From UBA7692 sp033578915 (lineage in GTDB: Bacteria > Bacteroidota > Bacteroidia > Chitinophagales > LD1): 38,032 nt of DNA. The stretch covers positions 1-38,032 of the forward strand of contig JAVQWQ010000004.1 in assembly GCA_033578915.1 (NCBI GenBank). The letters run 5' to 3'. Shown here piece after piece: positions 8,312-16,952 of the stretch (position 1 is the first letter of the stretch; each line of letters starts with the position of its first letter). Both the position numbers and the translations under genes were made by a program. The notes under the pieces are model-generated. The model saw nothing but the letters and a program-made list of their open reading frames with translations, did not search any database and was not told where the DNA came from.

Positions 8312-9913
8312 ATGCAACATAAACCTAAAGGTATTTTTGAATACATACTTACTTACTACCGCGGAGAGTTTGCCACCATATTTCTATTACCTGTGTCTGT
8401 AATTTATGGAGCTTATCTGCGCTGGCGTCAAAAAATATCACTCTGGCTTAACACTGCTCCAAACTTGCATGCCCAGCGCGTGCAGAAGGTAATAGATCAA
8501 GTCCTAGAATGGCAAAAAAGTGGAGCCAATGTAAAGCTTACCACATCGCGCTCAGGATGGTTTACGATGAGCGAGCTGGTACCGGCTTACAAAAAAACTC
8601 ATCGTCATATTCACATAAATATGCGAGATATCATCTCTATCAATACAGACAAACAAACTGTAACTGTTGAACCATTTGTAAACATGGGGCAAATTACGGC
8701 AGCGCTCAACCCCAGAGGCTGGACACTTCCTGTTGTACCTGAACTGGACGATCTCACAGTAGGAGGGCTTATTAATGGCTTTGGCGTAGAGTCTTCCAGT
8801 CATCGCTACGGCTTATTTCAATACATTGTACAATCTATAGATATTGTAACGGCAGAAGGCAAATTGCTGCATTGCTCACCCGAACAAAATCAAGAATTGT
8901 TTTACAACATTCCATGGAGCCACGGCACCTTAGGGTTTTTAGTTGCCGCTGAGTTAAAAATTATTCCCTGCAAGCCCTATGTGCGTTTAGAATACCTACC
9001 TGTTGTTGGGTTAGATAACATTGTCTCTACATTTGAGCAAGCTGCGCGTAACAACAACTATCTATTTGTAGAAATGCTGTTATATGGCCTCGATGAAGCT
9101 GTACTGATGACCGGAACATTTGCTGAAAGGCCGGATAAAGACGGCACATATAATCCCATCGGACGCTGGTACAAGCCCTGGTTTTACAAACATGTGTACA
9201 GTATTTTTAAGGACAACCAAAAAAATATTGAATATATTCCTTTGCGCCATTACTATCATCGCCATACCAGGAGCTTGTTTTGGGAGATGGAAGAAATCAT
9301 TCCCTTTGGAAATCATCCGGTTTTCAGGTGGTTGTTAGGCTGGGCATTACCTCCTCAAATTTCACTGTTAAAATACTTCGAAACAGAGACCACCAAAAGA
9401 CTAAGAGAGCAATTCCATGTGGTACAGGATATGCTGATGCCGATAAGCAAGCTCAAGGATTCTTTGCTGTATTTTCATAACCATTTCCAAGTGTATCCTC
9501 TTTGGCTTTGCCCTATGGCCATCTACGATTATCCAAATGAAGAAGGCTTCCTCAAGGCTTATCGAGCTTTTAATGGTACAACAGATCCTTTATACGTGGA
9601 CATTGGAGCTTACGGCACTTCAAAAAAAGAAGATTTCGCAGGCTTGCAGGCACTAAGAGACCTGGAGCAGTTTGTTATTTCCAATCAAGGCTATCAGGCC
9701 ATGTATGCAAAAACAATGCTTTCGCGACAGGATTTCAGAAAAATGTTTGATCACAAAAGCTACGATAAACTTCGCGCTACGCTGCCATTTTGCGATAAAG
9801 CTTTTCCGGAAGTGTACGATAAACTTGGCGGCAAAGCCAGAATCTCGCCAAGTGAATACAGAAAGCTATCAAAACGAAAGGCAGCAACTACAGATATACC
9901 CGTAAACAGTTAA
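8312..9913 (+). CDS. FAD-binding oxidoreductase closely resembling sterol delta-24 reductase (DHCR24/DIMINUTO)
   Basis: A 533-residue protein that matches the eukaryotic DHCR24 family along its whole length (human enzyme about 516 residues). It has an N-terminal membrane segment (FATIFLLPVSVIYGAYLRW), then a PCMH-type FAD domain with WTLPVVPELDDLTVGGLI, GVESSSHRYGLFQYI and SHGTLGFLVAAELKIIP. The C-terminal part holds YKPWFYKHV, YIPLRHYYHRHTRS, IIPFGNHPVFRWL and FPEVYDKLGGKAR, phrases I recognise from vertebrate and plant enzymes. DHCR24 reduces the delta-24 bond of sterol side chains with FAD and NADPH. No other sterol gene is here, so the bacterial substrate may be another prenyl-derived lipid. 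It lies 27 nt behind the response regulator and overlaps the convergent kinase-like gene by 26 nt. The family call is strong and the substrate inferred. Confidence 0.88.
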   Translation: MQHKPKGIFEYILTYYRGEFATIFLLPVSVIYGAYLRWRQKISLWLNTAPNLHAQRVQKVIDQVLEWQKSGANVKLTTSRSGWFTMSELVPAYKKTHRHIHINMRDIISINTDKQTVTVEPFVNMGQITAALNPRGWTLPVVPELDDLTVGGLINGFGVESSSHRYGLFQYIVQSIDIVTAEGKLLHCSPEQNQELFYNIPWSHGTLGFLVAAELKIIPCKPYVRLEYLPVVGLDNIVSTFEQAARNNNYLFVEMLLYGLDEAVLMTGTFAERPDKDGTYNPIGRWYKPWFYKHVYSIFKDNQKNIEYIPLRHYYHRHTRSLFWEMEEIIPFGNHPVFRWLLGWALPPQISLLKYFETETTKRLREQFHVVQDMLMPISKLKDSLLYFHNHFQVYPLWLCPMAIYDYPNEEGFLKAYRAFNGTTDPLYVDIGAYGTSKKEDFAGLQALRDLEQFVISNQGYQAMYAKTMLSRQDFRKMFDHKSYDKLRATLPFCDKAFPEVYDKLGGKARISPSEYRKLSKRKAATTDIPVNS

Positions 9914-10754
9914 CCACTTGTCTATGATAGCCTGAACCAAACAACGCTGCATGTACCAGTAAGGGATATAACTGATACAGCGCAATTCGCTCTTTAAAAT
10001 CGGGCAATAAAGCATAAGTGGATTGATAAGCCTCGTAAAAAGAGCTATCAAATCCCCCAAAAAGCATGGTCATTGCAAGGTCCACCTCTCTATGGCCTGC
10101 ATATATCGCCGGGTCAATAAACCAGGGATTGCCTTGGGTATCAATCATCAGGTTTGCCCCCCAAAGATCGCCATGCAACAGAGAAGGAGGCTCGTTGGGT
10201 ATTAAATCTTCTAATCGTGACTGCAACATCTCGACTTGGTTTAAGGTTTGAACCGTTATGCCTTTACGTTGCTGCGCAATCTGCGCCATATACCACAAAC
10301 GATGTTGAAAATAAAACTGCGGCCAGTTGAAGCTCTTGCTGTTTGGCTGCGGCAATGAACCTATATAGTTATTACGCTCAAATCCATAATATGGATAAGC
10401 CTTGACATGGAGAAGCGCCAAGGCCTCCCCTGCTTTTTGCATCCCCTTTTTTGTTTTTTCTCCGGCTTCAATCCATGGAACCAATAAATAATTATTTCCT
10501 GTGGCAATCACTTCGGGAACACGCTCCAGGCCCCGTTCGCGCAGGGCAAACAAGCCATCTGCTTCTGCACGAAATATATCTTTTGCTTTGGGGTCGTCTG
10601 AGGTTTTTAAAAAATATACACTATTTCCGATTTTCACCTTGTAGCTCCTACCAATACATCCTCCATGTACAGAGTGTATAACCTGAATTTCAGAGCATCT
10701 TCCAAATTTCTCGGTGATTTCTTGTAATATCATTTTCATGATAGACTCAGGCAA
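9888..10754 (-). CDS. Fructosamine kinase family protein
   Basis: A 288-residue member of the fructosamine-3-kinase/aminoglycoside phosphotransferase-like fold. It shows the nucleotide lobe (GGCIGRSYKVKIGNSVYFLK, whose last Lys would bind ATP), a hinge-like LLVPWIEAG, the catalytic loop SLLHGDLWGANLMID with its Asp, and the metal-binding WFIDPAIYAGHREVDLAM. Bacterial homologues phosphorylate ketosamines such as ribulosamines on protein, so a protein-deglycation repair role is likely. Starts at 10754, 10739 and 10733 are all possible. It is a single gene, with its 3' end overlapping the DHCR24-like gene by 26 nt. Upstream is the 336-nt gap. Confidence 0.88.
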   Translation of the reverse strand: MPESIMKMILQEITEKFGRCSEIQVIHSVHGGCIGRSYKVKIGNSVYFLKTSDDPKAKDIFRAEADGLFALRERGLERVPEVIATGNNYLLVPWIEAGEKTKKGMQKAGEALALLHVKAYPYYGFERNNYIGSLPQPNSKSFNWPQFYFQHRLWYMAQIAQQRKGITVQTLNQVEMLQSRLEDLIPNEPPSLLHGDLWGANLMIDTQGNPWFIDPAIYAGHREVDLAMTMLFGGFDSSFYEAYQSTYALLPDFKERIALYQLYPLLVHAALFGSGYHRQVVNCLRVYL

Positions 10755-11090
10755 TCAAAAATTTATCATACCTAACCACCAGTAAAACTATTGTGTAGCG
10801 TAATTCATTGTAATTTAATGAACTACTTTTTGTGAGTTTAATATTCTTTTTGGTAATTTTTTAATTATGAGGTTATGTTATACTTATAAGCTTGATACAT
10901 TAAAATCCTTCATCGATAAAAGATTTTAAACCTTAAGCAATAAAAACTAGAAGAAGGCCTTGTCATGAATTCCTATGAACTTTCAAAGTGATTGTTCAAA
11001 AAAGTCTTTCGATGTTGTTCTGCATTTTGAATGAATATTTAACTTTCCAAAAATCAGCAACATTGTTATACATCTACCTGTTAAACAATT
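10755..11090. other. 336-nt AT-rich intergenic region between divergent genes
   Basis: This gap separates the divergent fructosamine-kinase-like gene (minus) and the SOUL gene (plus). I find no tRNA, no credible gene and no full TTTG-N19-TAnnTTTG promoter. TAACTTTC at about 11038-11045 is a one-mismatch -7 element for the SOUL gene. TTAAAATC at 10900-10907 and GATTTTAA at 10922-10929 form an 8-bp inverted repeat around a 14-nt loop. A 20-codon frame at 10867-10929 has no recognisable similarity. Confidence 0.5.
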
Positions 11091-11708
11091 ATGAGATTCA
11101 TCAAAATAAGCGTATTGCTTACAATCATAGTTTCTCTGGTATTAATTACATTTAATTTCATCATGGGACGCACTCCACAACAACCGTATCAACTCATTGC
11201 CCGAAAAGAAAATATTGAATTCAGATATTACCCACAAGCTGTTATAGCTCATTTTGAAAATAATATACCGGGATATAATCGCGCGGCAAATGAAAATTTC
11301 AGAGTATTAGCATCATACATTTTTGGCCAAAACGATAGAAATGAAAAGATACCCATGACCGCTCCCGTGCACGTTGAGTTAAAAGAAAATGCGGTAGCTA
11401 TGAGCTTTGTAATGCCTCAAGGATATCATTTGACCAACCTGCCAAAACCTCTTCATCCATCTATAGAATTACAAAAGACTGCGGCTTGCTATGTGGCTGC
11501 GATACGGTTTGGAGGCTGGGCATCAGATAGAATCATTACAGATAAAATTCAACAACTACATAATCTCCTACAGCGCTGGGGCATTAAACATCACAACGAT
11601 TTTAAGTTTTTAGGTTATAACGCTCCCTGGCAAATTCTTTTTCGAAGAAACGAAATTGTAGTGAGTATAGATGAAGAAGAACTAAATAAAATAACAGCAA
11701 AAAAGTGA
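11091..11708 (+). CDS. SOUL family haem-binding protein
   Basis: A 205-residue protein with an N-terminal membrane anchor or signal (ISVLLTIIVSLVLITFNFIMG), then a single SOUL/HBP domain at about 35-200. Characteristic stretches are IEFRYYPQAVIAHF, FRVLASYIFGQNDRNEKIPM, MTAPVHVE, AMSFVMPQGYHL and FLGYNAPWQILFRRNEIVV. SOUL proteins bind haem or other tetrapyrroles, sometimes hydrophobically and without a fixed ligand. The membrane segment suggests work at the outer face of the inner membrane or in the periplasm. The gene ends 4 nt before the DAHP synthase start, so the two are probably co-transcribed, an odd pairing with no obvious shared pathway. Confidence 0.88.
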   Translation: MRFIKISVLLTIIVSLVLITFNFIMGRTPQQPYQLIARKENIEFRYYPQAVIAHFENNIPGYNRAANENFRVLASYIFGQNDRNEKIPMTAPVHVELKENAVAMSFVMPQGYHLTNLPKPLHPSIELQKTAACYVAAIRFGGWASDRIITDKIQQLHNLLQRWGIKHHNDFKFLGYNAPWQILFRRNEIVVSIDEEELNKITAKK

Positions 11709-11712
11709 GCAT

Positions 11713-12858
11713 ATGGAAGATACTGCAACTTTACAGAACAACCAGGCAGCTATAAAAAGCGAAATGTTTGCCGATGTTGTAGCCCTTAGCAAATGGAGTG
11801 GGCGCACACATAAACCTTTTCTCATAGCGGGCCCGTGCAGTGCGGAGAGTGAGGAACAAGTAGTTCAAACTGCAGAACTTATCTGCAAACATGTTCCTGA
11901 AGTTTGTATGCTTCGTGCAGGAATTTGGAAGCCGCGCACCCGCCCCAACACATTTGAAGGCGTAGGGCCTGTTGGCCTTTCGTGGATTAAAAATGCAGGA
12001 AAAATCACCGGCTTGCCCGTATGCGTTGAGGTTGCCAATCCGCTTCATGTGGAACTCAGCCTTAAAAGCGGTATTGATGTTCTTTGGATTGGTGCGCGCA
12101 CTACAGTATCTCCTTTTAACGTACAGGAAATTGCAGAGAGCCTTCGCGGAGTAGATATACCTGTTTTGGTTAAAAATCCTGTGAATCCCGACCTCGACCT
12201 CTGGATTGGCGCTATGGAGCGGTTTTACAGGGTAGGGATAAAAAAGATTGCAGCCATACACCGTGGTTTTTCTGCATATGCAAAAAACATCTACCGAAAC
12301 CAACCGATGTGGGAGATACCTATCGAACTGCGCAGGCGTTATCCACAGGTTCCCATCATTGTTGACCCCTCTCATATGGGCGGTAAGCGCGAACTGATAC
12401 AGCCGCTGTCGCAACAAGCGCTTAACATGGGTTTCGAAGGGTTAATGATCGAAACGCACATCCGGCCCGATATGGCATGGAGCGATGCGGCACAGCAAAT
12501 TACGCCGGGCCAGCTTGGTGAAATCATGAAGCAACTGGTCATCAGAGAAACCTTAATTCAAAACGACCGCTTCCAAAAATTGTATGAACTGAGAGCACGT
12601 ATAGACAGGATTGATGATTACATTGTAGAACTTCTAGGCGAGCGTATGGGCATCAGCGAAGAAATAGGAAGTTTTAAAAAAGAACATCGCTTAGCTATAC
12701 ATCAGGCCGAGCGTTGGGCGTATATCGTTTCACGCGCTCTGGAAAACGGCAAGCGCCTCGGATTAACAGAAGAGTTCATCCTCAAATTTTTTCAACAAGT
12801 TCATAATGAAAGCATAAGGCATCAGGAAAAGATGATGAGAGAAGAAACAATTGAATAA
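11713..12858 (+). CDS. Bifunctional 3-deoxy-7-phosphoheptulonate synthase / chorismate mutase
   Basis: A 381-residue fusion. Residues about 25-270 form the DAHP synthase of the KDPS-like class, with FLIAGPCSAESEEQVV, LRAGIWKPRTRPNTFEG, KNPVNPDLDLWIGA, the His of IAAIHRGFS and IIVDPSHMGG for metal and PEP binding. Residues about 285-370 are an AroQ-type chorismate mutase helix bundle: RARIDRIDDYIVELLGERMG, then EEIGSFKKEH. The protein condenses PEP with erythrose 4-phosphate and converts chorismate to prephenate, so it opens the shikimate pathway and commits to Phe/Tyr. In related fusions the mutase part gives feedback control by prephenate. It follows the SOUL gene by 4 nt and ends 9 nt from the convergent endonuclease-family gene. 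Confidence 0.93.
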   Translation: MEDTATLQNNQAAIKSEMFADVVALSKWSGRTHKPFLIAGPCSAESEEQVVQTAELICKHVPEVCMLRAGIWKPRTRPNTFEGVGPVGLSWIKNAGKITGLPVCVEVANPLHVELSLKSGIDVLWIGARTTVSPFNVQEIAESLRGVDIPVLVKNPVNPDLDLWIGAMERFYRVGIKKIAAIHRGFSAYAKNIYRNQPMWEIPIELRRRYPQVPIIVDPSHMGGKRELIQPLSQQALNMGFEGLMIETHIRPDMAWSDAAQQITPGQLGEIMKQLVIRETLIQNDRFQKLYELRARIDRIDDYIVELLGERMGISEEIGSFKKEHRLAIHQAERWAYIVSRALENGKRLGLTEEFILKFFQQVHNESIRHQEKMMREETIE

Positions 12859-12867
12859 GCCTTTCTG

Positions 12868-13947
12868 CTACTTTACCACAACATCGCAATATACAGGAAG
12901 GTGGTCGCTAAAGCCACCCACATATTTTTCTCCTTCAAAGGTGCGGAAAGGAATTACGCCATATTTGGAACTTTTGTAAAAAAGCCACTTGGGCTGAAAG
13001 ACATATCCAGAGTTTTTGTAGATGCAGAGTTGACATGAGCTGCGCACAAAATTTTCTGAAACTATAATTTGGTCGAGCATATCCTGTTCTCCCTGGTAGT
13101 CGAATGTAAAACCTCCTTTTTCAGAGGCATCTGCCATAAGATTAAACAAATCATTTTTTTTAAGTGCTAAAAGATGCCGCTTGACGCCCAGGTAATCCGT
13201 TAGGCTAGGCGCATGAGGCGGATCGTTAAAATCCCCCAGCAATAATATTTTAGGATCTGCCTCTTGCTTTCTGATTTCATCTAACTTTTTCTTTAATAAC
13301 TGTGCCGTTGCTATCCTGCGCGGCTCGCTTTTTACTGCACCTCCACTGCGGCTGCTCCAATGATTCACAAAAACATGCAGTTTTTGCTTTCCAAACTTTC
13401 CTGCGACATATAAAATACCCCTTGCTTTATATGCAGAATCAAAATCAAAATAAGGCTGAATAACGCTTTTGTGCTTAGGGCGAAAAATTTTTTTATTATA
13501 TAGCAAAGCCACATCCATGCCGCGAGGGTCAACCGAATCAAAATGAATGTACGATAAATTGAATTTCTTCATGGCGGGCTGCTTGAGCCAATCGCGGATA
13601 ACATTTTTATTTTCTACTTCATTAATAGCGAGAAATAAAAGAGGAAATGTGTCGCAAACTGAAGTGATGACCTTGGAAAGATTGGAAAGTTTTGTCTGAT
13701 ATCGTAAGCTGTTCCATTGAAATTTTCCGGATGGAGTGAAATTACTGTCTTTGCCTCCCGGCTGTAACACAGTATCAAATAAATTTTCAAGATTATAGGT
13801 TACAACACGGTAAGTGCCTCTCTTTTGAGCCTTCCCTTCATGGAAGAAAAACGATAGAAATAAAATAATAAGCAAGGAATTACTTGCTATTTGTGGAAGA
13901 AACAGATGCCAAAAGCTGTAACTCCTCCTCCACTGTAAGAGGCTCAT
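12868..13947 (-). CDS. Secreted endonuclease/exonuclease/phosphatase family protein
   Basis: A protein of up to 359 residues with the EEP fold. It has RVVTYNLENLFDT for the first metal-binding Asn and Glu, LAINEVENK with a catalytic Glu, NHWSSRSGG, KILLLGDFNDPP and the closing GFSDHLPVYCD, so all catalytic elements are present. It probably cleaves phosphodiesters outside the cytoplasm, as a nuclease or a lipid/sugar phosphatase. The ATG at 13947 overlaps the upstream reductase gene by 68 nt. A TTG at 13875 would start a compact signal peptide (LLIILFLSFFFHEGKAQ) 4 nt after that gene's stop, and I think this is at least as likely. It is last in a three-gene minus-strand operon. Confidence 0.85.
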   Translation of the reverse strand: MSLLQWRRSYSFWHLFLPQIASNSLLIILFLSFFFHEGKAQKRGTYRVVTYNLENLFDTVLQPGGKDSNFTPSGKFQWNSLRYQTKLSNLSKVITSVCDTFPLLFLAINEVENKNVIRDWLKQPAMKKFNLSYIHFDSVDPRGMDVALLYNKKIFRPKHKSVIQPYFDFDSAYKARGILYVAGKFGKQKLHVFVNHWSSRSGGAVKSEPRRIATAQLLKKKLDEIRKQEADPKILLLGDFNDPPHAPSLTDYLGVKRHLLALKKNDLFNLMADASEKGGFTFDYQGEQDMLDQIIVSENFVRSSCQLCIYKNSGYVFQPKWLFYKSSKYGVIPFRTFEGEKYVGGFSDHLPVYCDVVVK

Positions 13948-14779
13948 AACCCAAATGTATTGCCTTTTGTGAATTTAGCGAAACATCTTTTGGCCTTGGC
14001 GCTGCCATTGGCATATTTCGATGGGTAGTTTTTTTTATTAGTCTTTTTGGCAAGCCAAAAACATTTGCTGCTATCACTCCAAATTCGTATCGCGAAAGGC
14101 GTTGAGGGCCGCCAAGATGCACGATGCCTTCAGCTTTATCTGACAATTGTATAATACCTCTGGCCACACTGGCCACTCCGCATATACTACGATATTCATC
14201 GGTAAAAAGCTCTACGGGCTCTCCGGCGCTAAGCTTACGCAACATATTAGAAAAAAAAGTTTCACGAACCTGAGACAAACCAAACATCAACGGCAATCTG
14301 AATACAACATTGTGCGGAGATAACGTAAGAACAATGCGCTCCGCCTCTACTTTCTGGAATCCGTATTTGTTCACCGGTTCGGGCAAGTCTTCTTCTGTGT
14401 AATTTCCCTTCTTCCCGTCAAAAACCATATCAGTAGATGCGAAACAAATTTTTACGTTTTCCTCAGCAGCAATCCGTGCAAGAAGAGAGGTTGCCTCAAC
14501 ATTTATTTTCCAACTAATCCATGGTTTTAACTCGCAAACATTTACATCCGATTCGGCTGCAAGATGTATAATAATATCAGGGCTTATGTTGCGCACTGTT
14601 TTATGAAGCGACTTAAAATCATTGAGAGAAACCTCGTGAGAAACAAGGCCCTCCTGACTACTAAGCCTACGATGAGCAATGTAATGTATGTTGTAACTGT
14701 TCAAGGCTTCGCTGACTAACTGAGTACCCAAAAAACCGGTCGCACCGGTTACCAATAATCGGGGGCGGCTCGATATCAT
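13880..14779 (-). CDS. RmlD-like NAD(P)-dependent sugar epimerase/reductase (SDR family)
   Basis: A 299-residue extended short-chain dehydrogenase. The Rossmann glycine motif is VTGATGFLGTQLV near 10-22. IIHLAAESDVNVCE follows at about 75, ASTDMVFDGKKGNY carries the catalytic Ser/Thr, and YGFQKVEAE gives the YxxxK pair near 138-142. This pattern is closest to dTDP-4-dehydrorhamnose reductase and related NDP-sugar reductases, but no dTDP-rhamnose genes are nearby, so the substrate stays open. The ATG overlaps the stop of the T9SS cargo gene as TAATG, indicating coupling. Confidence 0.85.
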   Translation of the reverse strand: MISSRPRLLVTGATGFLGTQLVSEALNSYNIHYIAHRRLSSQEGLVSHEVSLNDFKSLHKTVRNISPDIIIHLAAESDVNVCELKPWISWKINVEATSLLARIAAEENVKICFASTDMVFDGKKGNYTEEDLPEPVNKYGFQKVEAERIVLTLSPHNVVFRLPLMFGLSQVRETFFSNMLRKLSAGEPVELFTDEYRSICGVASVARGIIQLSDKAEGIVHLGGPQRLSRYEFGVIAANVFGLPKRLIKKTTHRNMPMAAPRPKDVSLNSQKAIHLGYEPLTVEEELQLLASVSSTNSK

Positions 14780-16170
14780 TACTTGATTACAGCTATCTTG
14801 ATGTGGTAATCTTGTACAACTAAAAAATATACTCCTGGCTCCAGATAAGATACATCAACTTTTACAAAATCTGCTTCTTTATGTACAACAACTTGTTTGC
14901 GTTCTCCTAAGAGAGAATATAGGTAAATGTCACCTGTAATATTTTCTATGGGCTCAACGAAAAGAATATTTTTTGCAGGATTCGGGTAGGTACGCAATAC
15001 ATTTTGTTTGGAATGCAGTGATGATATTATGTTATAAATGTAGCAAGACGAATCGGCACAAGTTCCATTACTAATTGAAATACAGTAGATTCCTGCTACA
15101 GTGAGTGAAATAAATTGCTCGTTGGCATTTATCAAAATTGAATCATTTCTGTACCATTGATACTTATATCCTGGCCCAATGGTAGGTGTAATAAGAAAAT
15201 TCCCACTCCTGTTGATTTCGGGTTTAGTAACATTATCTTTTATTTCAACCCGAATTGTATCTGTGTATGCTCTACAATTAAAAGAGTCCGCCACCTCGGC
15301 ATAGACATCGAAAGTTCCTACTGTTGCCAAAGATATCTTTCTACCCACCTCTCCGGTGCTCCAGAAATAATCTGAAAACCCTGCCGGCAATTCAAATATT
15401 ACTGAATCCGGGAAACATATTACCGTATCGCAGCAGAGCTTTGGCCGAGTAATTGTTTTTTCAATTACATAAAGGGTGTCAAAAAAATCAGCACATGCAC
15501 CAATTTCAGAACGGTAATAATATATTCCGGGAGAGTCTATTGTTATTGTATAATCAGATATACTGTCGAACCAAATGGGATTATCACCGTATCGGGTTTC
15601 CAGTTGGATGGGGAAAGAAGAAGAGCATACCTGAAGGACAGATGAAGCATATACCTGAGATGAATCTACAAGCCCAATTATTTGTAACGAATCTACCTGC
15701 TGAAGGCATAAAGTGGTATCGTAAGAGGTAAACCAATAAACTCCGGATTCGGATACCGAAAGAAAATATTTCTGACCATTATTCCAAAAACCATTTGTAT
15801 CATATATCACTCCGGAAAAGGCCAACCAGGGAGTGTCGGCATAACAATTGTAGAAGACTCTTCGCTTGAAAGTTTCAACCGATAACTGTTTCTCTAAAAT
15901 GATGATTGTGTCGCTATTCACCATTCCGTTGACAGCAACGCTGCGCAACCAATATTTACCCGGGGCGCTTACATAAGTAGTATCTGTATTGCTGCCTGTG
16001 CTCCACAGATATTGTTGCGCTCCCGGCAAAGCCCGCAGAAGAATTGGAAATTGAAAACTACACACCTGTAAAGTGTCCCCCTGCAAAATGACACTTGGGT
16101 AACCGGTACGATGAATCCCTATCCAAAGGATTATGATTAAGAATCGGACAGCGGAGGCTTTTGCATTCAC
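14779..16170 (-). CDS. Secreted protein with Ig/PKD-like repeats and T9SS type A sorting domain
   Basis: A 463-residue extracellular protein. An N-terminal signal (AVRFLIIILWIGI) is followed by repeated beta-sandwich units recognisable by QYLWSTGSNTDTTYVSAPG, YFWSTGEVGRKISLATVG and YKYQWYRNDSILINANEQ. These alternate with cysteine-bearing strands such as LQVCSFQFPI and LQVCSSSFPI. The last 75 residues (TYPNPAKNILFVEPIEN through GVYFLVVQDYHIKIAVIK) are a type IX secretion C-terminal sorting domain, which directs export across the outer membrane and surface attachment. No catalytic domain is seen, so an adhesin or structural surface protein is likely. It heads the operon with the RmlD-like reductase (TAATG overlap). 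Confidence 0.85.
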   Translation of the reverse strand: MNAKASAVRFLIIILWIGIHRTGYPSVILQGDTLQVCSFQFPILLRALPGAQQYLWSTGSNTDTTYVSAPGKYWLRSVAVNGMVNSDTIIILEKQLSVETFKRRVFYNCYADTPWLAFSGVIYDTNGFWNNGQKYFLSVSESGVYWFTSYDTTLCLQQVDSLQIIGLVDSSQVYASSVLQVCSSSFPIQLETRYGDNPIWFDSISDYTITIDSPGIYYYRSEIGACADFFDTLYVIEKTITRPKLCCDTVICFPDSVIFELPAGFSDYFWSTGEVGRKISLATVGTFDVYAEVADSFNCRAYTDTIRVEIKDNVTKPEINRSGNFLITPTIGPGYKYQWYRNDSILINANEQFISLTVAGIYCISISNGTCADSSCYIYNIISSLHSKQNVLRTYPNPAKNILFVEPIENITGDIYLYSLLGERKQVVVHKEADFVKVDVSYLEPGVYFLVVQDYHIKIAVIK

Positions 16171-16323
16171 AGATTAAAAATAAAGTTCTCACGACAATTT
16201 TAGCTATACAAAATTTAACCTATGTAAACACAACATTTGATATAAAACTGAAAATTTATAGCACACCAGAAATACAAATAATAAATGATTTAGGATTACA
16301 CCAAACTTTTACACTAAAAATTA

Positions 16324-16833
16324 TTACACTATTGCACCGCGTTTTCCTAATTCTATGGCCTGAAGACCAACGGCTTTTTTCTCGTGCAAATCCAGGCGTA
16401 ACAAAGTACGCACTTTATGAAAACCATGAATACCTGCTGCGCCCGGGTTGAGGTAAAGCATATTTTTAAATGCCGAATCGCGCATTACTCGAAGAATATG
16501 TGAGTGGCCGCACACGAAAACATCAGGCTGCTCTGCCTTTAAAAATTTTTTTGCTCTCGGCGCATACGCACCGGGATGGCCCCCGATGTGCGTCATATAT
16601 ACTTTAAGCCCTTCTACAGAAAAAATGTAGTCCTCAGGGTATTCGCTGCGCACTTTATAATCATCAATGTTACCATAAACGGCACGCAGTGGTTTAAATC
16701 GAGATAGCTCGTCAAGCAATTCTAAAGATCCGGCATCTCCGGCATGCCATATCTCATCTACTTCTTCAAAATACTTGAAGATATTATTATCTAAATAGCC
16801 ATGTGTATCCGAAATTATACCAACTTTCATCAT
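16324..16833 (-). CDS. YfcE/MJ0936-type metallophosphoesterase
   Basis: A 169-residue calcineurin-like phosphodiesterase with every metal-ligand motif: GIISDTHGYLDN at the N-terminus, WHAGDAGS, VYGNIDDYKV, DVFVCGHSHIL and YLNPGAAGIHG. This family hydrolyses phosphodiesters with two metal ions in the cytoplasm; physiological substrates are generally unknown. The length is normal. It is an isolated minus-strand gene, divergent from the PorE-like gene, and 153 nt of AT-rich sequence without visible structure separates its stop from the T9SS cargo gene. Confidence 0.92.
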   Translation of the reverse strand: MMKVGIISDTHGYLDNNIFKYFEEVDEIWHAGDAGSLELLDELSRFKPLRAVYGNIDDYKVRSEYPEDYIFSVEGLKVYMTHIGGHPGAYAPRAKKFLKAEQPDVFVCGHSHILRVMRDSAFKNMLYLNPGAAGIHGFHKVRTLLRLDLHEKKAVGLQAIELGKRGAIV

Positions 16834-16952
16834 TTGCTAACAGCTATATATAAGTGTCAATTAAATTTTATCAACAATGCATTGATTTAGAATTGAATTG
16901 TACGAATTTAAAGGAAAACGTTGTTAAACTTGCCATGACACATGCTTTTATT

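Noticed and set aside
10867..10929. 20-codon frame in the 336-nt gap
   Set aside because: It is too short, with no start signal and no similarity I can name.
11731..12417. 228-residue minus-strand frame inside the DAHP synthase gene
   Set aside because: It is antisense to a strongly conserved enzyme; its composition is what the complement of that gene gives.
16854..16952. GTG start upstream of the PorE-like gene
   Set aside because: It would place 33 residues before a clear signal peptide beginning at the ATG at 16953.
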